57,483 nucleotides of DNA from DATLBA01 sp035527275 (lineage in GTDB: Bacteria > Planctomycetota > Phycisphaerae > FEN-1346), in NCBI GenBank assembly GCA_035527275.1, contig DATLBA010000059.1:1-57483 (forward strand), in the 5' to 3' direction. The notes under the pieces were generated by a model. It was not told the origin of the DNA. It did no database searches and saw nothing but the letters and a program-made list of their open reading frames with translations. This document shows positions 52,609-57,483 of the stretch, piece after piece; within the stretch, counting starts at the first letter, position 1; each line of letters opens with the position of its first letter. The translations under genes and the position numbers were made by a program.

Positions 52609-53913
52609 TCAGGGGACCAGAACGATGCCGTGGCGCCCACCGGCCTTGACGGGGAGGAATCGGCGTTTCCCATCCGCCGGCGCCGCCTCCAACGGCGTGA
52701 GGACAATCGCCGATGGCTCGGGCTCCGGGGCGATCCGCGCCTCCGGGTAAGCCCTGGCCAACAGCGGCCGGTGGACATTCAGCCAGTGTTTGGCGGCGGC
52801 GGTATCGAGTCGGCCCCCTCCGTCCTCGATGAGAATCGCGACCATGGCGCCGTCGTCGCGGACGGCGACCAGGGGCGGGGCATCCGCTTCGGCCACGTCC
52901 ACGCGAAAGACGCTGCGGCATCGGCCGAACAGGAGCGCTGGCGCCTGGACCTCAATCGCATCGAGCAGCGCTGCGGTTTCGGCCGGTTGCCACACTGCCA
53001 TCGCGGCGCACGCACTTCGCTGCGGTGCCGGCGCGGGCGTAGGCTCGGCGGGAGCGTCGCCCCGATGAACATCGCGACCGGCGGGGCGGTCAACCGTGGC
53101 GGCCGCAAGGAGGTGCGGCCAGACGTCGGCCGCCGGCGCCTCGCTGAAAAGACGGAGCGGTTCGGTCCAGGGCCTCATGCCCGGTTCACCCTCGGCCTCC
53201 ATGAAACCCTCGATTGAGACGTCGCAATCGAGGAACCGCCGCGCCGCGCGGCGAAGCCTATCGTGGAGACGGTGTGCCTCGGCCGGACGGCGACTCCCCA
53301 CGACAAACACGCCGGCCTCCGGCCCATTACTGTTTGTTCCGCGCCTCCCGTCGCGCGCCCGCCACGACTTCATCTCGCGATACGTTTCAACGAGGCTCTC
53401 GGCGTCCGGCGTTGCGACGAAAACCGTGCGTCGAGCCGCCCGCTCCAGCGCCCCCGGCGCCGCCGTTACGCTGTCGAGCAGGATGACGCCGACCTGCTCG
53501 CACTGGCTTAGCAGGCCGCCGACCGTGCGGCCCAGGTCGGCGGAAGCGAGGTAGTTTTCCGGCCCGAGGCGGCCACAGGCAGGCTCGCCAAGGACGTGCG
53601 CATCGGCCCGGCCGTTCTGGAAGACGAACAACCCCGATGTACATCGGGGGGCCCCCGGGGCGAGCCGGCAGGCCACCGCCAGCGCCGTCCGGCGCCGCGC
53701 CGCCGGTTCCACCCCCGCCGGAACCAGAACGTAGAGTCCGCGCAGGGGGTCGGGCGACAGTGCGGGCGGCATGGCGGCCGAGGCCGGCGCGGCGCCGGGC
53801 CTCTCGGAAAGCAGCACGTCAGCGACGGCGTCGAGACCGGCCTTTCGGATGGACTCGCGCGCGCGGCGGCCCGTGAACTGTCGCGCCGGTGTCTCTAAGG
53901 GGGCCTTTGCCAT
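52609..53913 (-). CDS. Unknown protein, degenerate MinD/FlhG-like domain
   Basis: 434 residues. Middle segment TVFVATPDAESLVETYREMK, followed by VFVVGSRRPAEAHRLHDRL and FLDCDVSIEGFM, follows the MinD/FlhG path (TTPEPTSITDAY...). But the P-loop lysines are missing: the N-terminal strand reads LYVLVPAGVEPAARR. A separate C-terminal domain (RVDVAEADAPPLVAV...) is unrecognised. The start behind AGGGGAC lies 20 bp after the ParA-CBM gene, so it is a likely partner of that protein. It may have lost ATP hydrolysis and serve as a structural partner. Confidence 0.55.
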   Translation of the reverse strand: MAKAPLETPARQFTGRRARESIRKAGLDAVADVLLSERPGAAPASAAMPPALSPDPLRGLYVLVPAGVEPAARRRTALAVACRLAPGAPRCTSGLFVFQNGRADAHVLGEPACGRLGPENYLASADLGRTVGGLLSQCEQVGVILLDSVTAAPGALERAARRTVFVATPDAESLVETYREMKSWRARDGRRGTNSNGPEAGVFVVGSRRPAEAHRLHDRLRRAARRFLDCDVSIEGFMEAEGEPGMRPWTEPLRLFSEAPAADVWPHLLAAATVDRPAGRDVHRGDAPAEPTPAPAPQRSACAAMAVWQPAETAALLDAIEVQAPALLFGRCRSVFRVDVAEADAPPLVAVRDDGAMVAILIEDGGGRLDTAAAKHWLNVHRPLLARAYPEARIAPEPEPSAIVLTPLEAAPADGKRRFLPVKAGGRHGIVLVP

Positions 53914-53932
53914 ACGCGTCCCCTAGCCGCCC

Positions 53933-55075
53933 CTACGAGACCTCGACGACGCTGTTGAGTTCGCCGTAGGGGTTGCTTTCCACGTACGGGTTCGCGGGGT
54001 CGCTGCGCCATGAGCCGTCAATTACCAGCCGATAGGCGTATCGGCCGGCCGGCAGCCGAAATTCGCGCTGCCACACGCTGGGCATCCCCGTCGGTTTCAT
54101 CTCGCTGGACGGGCCGCCGACGCTCCATTGGTTGAAGTCGCCGGCGATCTGGACGCGCGTGGCGTTGGGCGCGCGGCAGACAAAGCGGACGCCGCCCTCA
54201 ATCGGGACGGCCCCATAGACCATCTCGATCTTCTCATCGAGCGCCTTTTCGTCTTCCGCTTCCTCGTGAGCCTCTTCTCGCGCCATATCTTCGTAGGCCT
54301 GCTGCAGGTCCGAGGCGAGCAGTTCCTGCGCCAGCGCCCGGTAATCCTGGTGGCCCCGCGAGTCCGGCATGAATTCGCAAATCGGGCTCCCCATGGCGGC
54401 GGCTTCCCTCAAACTCACGTTGAACCGCACCACCGTGTCGAGGACCATCGGGCCATACTGCTCGCGCAGCGCAGCCAGGGCCCGTCGCATGGACCGCGCC
54501 CGCGTGTCATACATCGTGGCGAGGACACGGACGGTGGGCCTATGGCCGGTGCGATCGGCGATCATGTCGATCGTTTCGAGCGTCCGGCCCAGGGCATGAA
54601 CGCTGAAGAAGCCCAAATCCACCGGGATTAGCACTTCCGTCCCCGCGCACAGGGCGTTAATGGCCAGCAGCCCCATCCCCGGCCCACAGTCAACGACCAC
54701 GACGTCGTATCGGCCTTCGGCGTCGGCAACGACGCCGGCCAGTTTCTGGTCCCTCCCTTCCTTTCCCGCGAGGGTCTGTTCGAGGCTGGCGAGGCCGATG
54801 GTCGAGGGCGCCAGGTAGGACCCCTCGAAGATCTCCCAGGCGACGTCGGGCAGGCCGAGGGGTCCGTCCTCGCACGGCGTGCCCCGAAGCACGTCCCAAA
54901 TGGACAACTCGACCTCGTCTTCTCGCACGCCGCAGCCGACGGTCGCGTGCGCCTGCGGATCCAGGTCCACCAAAAGGACGCGCCGCTTCTCGCCGGCCAA
55001 AGCGCCCGCCAGGTTAATGGCCGTCGTCGTCTTGCCGCACCCCCCTTTGTGATTGAAGATAGTGATGGTGTGCAT
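53933..55075 (-). CDS. ParA-family ATPase fused to glycogen-binding CBM48 domain
   Basis: 380 residues from ATG 55075, with GGAGG about 6 nt upstream. N-terminal ParA: deviant Walker A KGGCGKTTT (10-18), VLLVDLDPQAHAT, and VVVVDCGPGMG. After an acidic linker (about 262-285) the C-terminal ~90 residues are a CBM48/AMPK-beta-like carbohydrate-binding module: VQIAGDFNQWS, LPAGRYAYRLVIDGSWRSDPANP, and GELNSVVEV. ParA proteins position cargo on the nucleoid; CBM48 binds alpha-glucans. No ParB partner or parS is nearby. The next gene is the MinD-like unknown. Confidence 0.88.
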   Translation of the reverse strand: MHTITIFNHKGGCGKTTTAINLAGALAGEKRRVLLVDLDPQAHATVGCGVREDEVELSIWDVLRGTPCEDGPLGLPDVAWEIFEGSYLAPSTIGLASLEQTLAGKEGRDQKLAGVVADAEGRYDVVVVDCGPGMGLLAINALCAGTEVLIPVDLGFFSVHALGRTLETIDMIADRTGHRPTVRVLATMYDTRARSMRRALAALREQYGPMVLDTVVRFNVSLREAAAMGSPICEFMPDSRGHQDYRALAQELLASDLQQAYEDMAREEAHEEAEDEKALDEKIEMVYGAVPIEGGVRFVCRAPNATRVQIAGDFNQWSVGGPSSEMKPTGMPSVWQREFRLPAGRYAYRLVIDGSWRSDPANPYVESNPYGELNSVVEVS

Positions 55076-55313
55076 GGGACTCCTCCCGTTCGCCCTCCTG
55101 CCCGGAGGCGCCGAACGCTTCGGTTTTCCTCGCTCCCAATATTGGCGGCCAGGGCGGCCCGCCATATTAATTTGTCGGCCTTTAAGGCATACCGGCTTTA
55201 GCAAACTTATCGGACCGTTGTTTCCGGGTTTGTTCCCGGTCGCGGAAAACTCTCAAGGCGCTTCGTCCGACCGTGGGCGCTGTCCCCGGCCCTCCGCTGC
55301 AAATGGCCCGGGA

Positions 55314-55328
55314 TGTTTCGCTGAAACA
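55314..55328. promoter_or_regulatory. Inverted repeat, possible activator site
   Basis: Perfect 6+3+6 repeat TGTTTC-GCT-GAAACA about 240 bp upstream of the sigma-54 promoter, the distance at which bacterial enhancer-binding proteins typically sit. It could equally belong to the divergent ParA gene. Confidence 0.35.
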
Positions 55329-55550
55329 ACACCCGTCTTCCGCGAACAACGCAACCCTAACCTGTTATTGATAAAAGGCTTGCGCCGAAGTTGGCCCGAA
55401 AACGGACCGTAAATGATGCTGTATCGAAACACGGGGCTGGCTGGGAAGGGCCGCAGCAAAGAATTCCGGGGGAAGGCGAACACGTGTAACCCGCTGCCGG
55501 GAAAGGGGTTATATGAGCCTGGGATATTTTGCCGGCGGTTCCCCCTCTTT

Positions 55551-55566
55551 TGGCACGACCATTGCT
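55551..55566 (+). promoter_or_regulatory. Sigma-54 (RpoN) promoter
   Basis: TGGCAC (55551-55556), five bases, TTGCT (55562-55566) matches the -24/-12 consensus exactly at all core positions (GG at -24, GC at -12). The expected start is near 55577. RpoN is encoded at 45147-46652. Confidence 0.8.
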
Positions 55567-55576
55567 TGTTCTAATG

Positions 55577-55940
55577 TTAGGAATGGCTCGTTCTTTCATG
55601 GCATCGCTTGTGAGTTCATGCACAGCCCTCCCCCGGGTGCGACGAGTTCTCAAGCGCTTTGCCACACAACCCCCAAACTCCATAAAGGACGAGCCATCCT
55701 AAAGATAACCGCCCTTCGGGGCGATGCGGGATAAAGGAGGAAGTGTTTGATTGCGGGGAGTTGCGGGGTTCCGCCAGGAGGGCGGCACCCAAGCCTCTGC
55801 CAATCGTTCCTTCACACACCCCGAACAAGTTCGGGGGTATCTGGCAGGGGGAAGAAGAGAACAAGGGACGGAAATTCACTGAGCCGTCTATCCCCGCAGC
55901 ATGGGCAAGGCCTCCCCTCCAGGCCTTGCCCCCTTTTTTG
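55577..55940 (+). ncRNA. Predicted sigma-54-dependent structured RNA
   Basis: Predicted transcript of about 360 nt. It opens with a 16-bp stem (GGAATGGCTCGTTCTTT at 55580-55596 with 55684-55699, one bulged A) enclosing a multi-helix domain, then a UUCG hairpin CGCCC/GGGCG (55710-55723). A second domain is closed by TGCGGGGA/TCCCCGCA (55752-55759/55891-55898) with inner stems at 55766-55790, 55797-55847 and 55867-55888, like a cloverleaf. A terminator follows. It is not tRNA, tmRNA, RNase P or SRP RNA by signature. An mRNA leader is the alternative. Confidence 0.6.
55904..55939 (+). terminator. Rho-independent terminator of the structured RNA
   Basis: Perfect 10-bp stem GGCAAGGCCT/AGGCCTTGCC (55904-55913/55921-55930), loop of seven, then CCC and six T (55934-55939). 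Confidence 0.85.
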
Positions 55941-55957
55941 CGCCTGCCTCAATAACA

Positions 55958-56083
55958 CCACGCCACTTGCCCCTTCACGCGGGGCGGCCTCCTGACCTCA
56001 CCGGGCAAGAAGGTCTGCGCCTGAACTATCGCAGCAGGACCGGAGACCCACCGCGCAGAGAAGTTTTGCAAGTGGCGTTGTGG
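55958..56083. ncRNA. Second long stem-loop, possible structured RNA or leader
   Basis: CCAC-GCCACTTGC (55958-55970) pairs with GCAAGTGGC-GTT-GTGG (56068-56083): a 9-bp and a 4-bp helix around a bulge, enclosing ~97 nt that can form CTGCG/CGCAG and GACC/GGTC stems. No promoter or terminator was assigned, and either strand could be transcribed. It lies about 100 bp before the VIT-vWA gene. Confidence 0.4.
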
Positions 56084-56185
56084 TTTTCATCCGACCCACC
56101 CCTTCTTCTAGACTGATGGAACCAACACCCCCCGCCACGCGTCTAAGGGGGTGGAAGCCCACTGTTCCAGGAGGAGGATGATGCG

Positions 56186-57483
56186 ATGATGTGGACAAGG
56201 GGTGTGAAACTGGCCGCCGGTTTGGTCCTTGTGGCGGCGATAGGGAGCCAGGCGCAGGGGGCGGGCCTCCTCCTGCCGAAAGACGAAAGCCTGCCGCCGC
56301 TCGCCGTCAAGTATCTTCGCGTCGATGCCGCCATCGACAACCAGGTTGCGACGACCCGCGTCGTCCAGGAGTTCCAGAACTCGACCGACGCGGACCTGGA
56401 GTGCACGTACATCTTCCCGCTGCCGAAGGGGGCCGCCGTGCGCGACTTCGCCATGTACATCGGCGGCAAGCGCGTGAAAGGCGAACTCCTGGAAAAGGAA
56501 AAGGCCCGTAAGGTGTACGAGGAAATCGTCCGGCGGATGAAGGACCCCGGCCTCTTGGAGTACATGGACGGGACGCTGCTGAGGTTGCGCATCTATCCGG
56601 TCCCCGCCCGGGGAACGCAGAAGGTGGAACTCGAGTACACCGAGGTCGTCCCGGTGGACGACGGCTTGGCGGAATACGTGTTTCCGCTCCGCACGGGCGA
56701 AAAGGCGTCGCGGACGCTCGATGATTTCACGGTGGCGGTCCGCATCAAAAGCGCGACGCCGATCAAGAGCGTTTACAGCCCGACGCACGAGGTGGGCGTC
56801 TCCCGGCCGAGCGACCATGAAGCCGTCGCGGGCGTGGAGACGCGCGAGGCCGTCCTGGACCGCGACTTTCACCTGTTTTACACGCTCAGCAAGAAGGCTT
56901 TCGGGCTGCACCTGATGACTTACCGGCCGAATCCGGACGAGCCGGGCCTGTTCCTCATTCTCATCAGCCCTGCGGTCGAAATTGATGCGGACCGCCGCGT
57001 GCCGCGCGACGTTGCCTTTGTGCTCGACACCTCCGGATCGATGAAGGGCGAGAAGATTGAGCAGGCAAAGAAGGCGCTCGCATTCTGTATCGGGAAACTC
57101 GCCGCCGCCGACCGGTTCGCCATCGTGCAGTTCTCGACCATCGCCCAGGCCTTCGGCGAGGAGGGCCGCTGGACGCGCGCCGGCGACGAGCATAAGAGGG
57201 CGGCGCGCGACTGGGTCGGCGGCTTCGAAGCCGCCGGCGGAACGAACATCGGCGAGGCGCTCGAGCGCGTCTTCGCCCTGCCGGTGGACGAGGCGCGCCC
57301 CGCGACGGTGCTGTTCCTGACGGACGGGCGGCCAACCGTCAACGTGACCGACATCGAGGCCCTCTCGAAGTTCGTAAAGGACAACAACAAGCGGAACCTG
57401 CGCGTCTTCACGTTCGGCGTCGGCGACGACGTCAACACGCACCTTCTGGATCGGATGAGCGACGAGACGGGCGGCCTGCCGGA
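56186..57483 (+). CDS. VIT and von Willebrand A domain protein, 3' end outside window
   Basis: Runs open to the window edge (432 codons seen). The ATG at 56186 has GGAGGAGG about 8 nt upstream. A signal peptide (VKLAAGLVLVAAIGSQAQG) leads to a VIT domain (about residues 35-165, CTYIFPLPKGAAVRDFAMYI and VYEEIVRRMKDPGLLEY) and then a vWA domain from about 275 with the MIDAS site LDTSGSMKG and FLTDGRPT. Resembles inter-alpha-trypsin-inhibitor heavy-chain-like exported proteins, common in planctomycetes. It likely binds protein ligands outside the cytoplasm through a bound metal. No antisense frame should be preferred. Confidence 0.9.
   Translation, partial: MMWTRGVKLAAGLVLVAAIGSQAQGAGLLLPKDESLPPLAVKYLRVDAAIDNQVATTRVVQEFQNSTDADLECTYIFPLPKGAAVRDFAMYIGGKRVKGELLEKEKARKVYEEIVRRMKDPGLLEYMDGTLLRLRIYPVPARGTQKVELEYTEVVPVDDGLAEYVFPLRTGEKASRTLDDFTVAVRIKSATPIKSVYSPTHEVGVSRPSDHEAVAGVETREAVLDRDFHLFYTLSKKAFGLHLMTYRPNPDEPGLFLILISPAVEIDADRRVPRDVAFVLDTSGSMKGEKIEQAKKALAFCIGKLAAADRFAIVQFSTIAQAFGEEGRWTRAGDEHKRAARDWVGGFEAAGGTNIGEALERVFALPVDEARPATVLFLTDGRPTVNVTDIEALSKFVKDNNKRNLRVFTFGVGDDVNTHLLDRMSDETGGLP

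Larger units (their letters stand above)
55076..56185. other. 1.1-kb intergenic region with sigma-54 promoter and structured RNA
   Basis: No supported protein gene. From left to right: an inverted repeat TGTTTC-GCT-GAAACA (55314-55328), a sigma-54 promoter, a large stem-loop, a cloverleaf-like region, a strong terminator, and a second long stem-loop. Listed separately below. Confidence 0.75.

Noticed and set aside
55743..55955. Small plus-strand frame (70 codons) with AAAGGAGG just upstream
   Set aside because: Spacing to GTG is only 2 nt, it runs through the terminator stem and has no protein-like pattern; structured RNA explains the sequence better, though a leader peptide is not excluded.
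56108..57442. 444-codon minus-strand frame at the window end
   Set aside because: The plus strand encodes a signal peptide, VIT and vWA domain with a good ribosome site; the minus frame is its shadow.
1..57483. CRISPR arrays, rRNA and tRNA genes
   Set aside because: No regularly spaced direct repeats and no cloverleaf with a TTCRANY/CCA-type end were found on either strand by reading.

Overview
The window is 57.5 kb of GC-rich, gene-dense bacterial chromosome with about 48 protein genes, an SRP RNA gene and one probable new structured-RNA locus. I infer a Planctomycetota-type organism, perhaps Phycisphaerae-like, that can live without oxygen. The inference rests on gene content: NfeD/NfeD/FloA followed by a proline-rich membrane protein ending VVLSEVLGPPRAF, a long-form SRP RNA, archaeal-type phosphoglycerate mutase, class III ribonucleotide reductase, Rex and sigma-54. 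No rRNA or tRNA gene was seen, so this placement is unproven.

Left part (1-29 kb): an ankyrin-repeat gene cut by the window edge; an intergenic repeat; an MFS transporter lying between nadE and a copy of the nadE 3' end; gyrA; a membrane-anchored unknown; rnc; a 54-residue ArfA-like ribosome-rescue protein coupled to an enolase-superfamily gene; a PAS-GGDEF-HD-GYP c-di-GMP protein; a Mut7-C protein; apgM; an HtrA protease; kptA; the nfeD-nfeD-floA cluster; two membrane unknowns; prfA-prmC-murA; an Mth938-like gene; nth; a MoeB/ThiF gene; a deleted histidine-kinase remnant; and a lipoprotein with a phosphoesterase fold whose 3' end is duplicated beyond a second copy of the intergenic repeat.

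Middle (29.5-41.7 kb): a RAYT-type HUH transposase between REP hairpins, addB-addA repair nuclease genes, an 857-residue protein joining a kinase-like domain and membrane helices to a C-terminal PgpA phosphatase, dtxR-feoA, and rex convergent with them.

Right part (42-57.5 kb): SRP RNA - dnaX - ybaB - recR - rpoN, with an apparent programmed frameshift site in dnaX. Then, on the minus strand, nrdR - nrdD - cupin - redoxin - nrdG, a self-contained anaerobic dNTP module with NrdR-box-like sites upstream. After that come a dCMP deaminase, a degenerate MinD-like protein and a ParA ATPase fused to a glycogen-binding CBM48 domain. The last kilobase before the final gene (VIT plus von Willebrand A, cut by the window end) has a textbook sigma-54 promoter whose predicted start coincides with a 16-bp closing stem, followed by a cloverleaf-like region and a strong terminator.

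Most promising leads: the sigma-54-driven structured RNA, the ParA-CBM48 fusion, the kinase-PgpA fusion, the ArfA-like protein beside rnc, and the terminator-bearing dispersed repeat with duplicated gene ends nearby.
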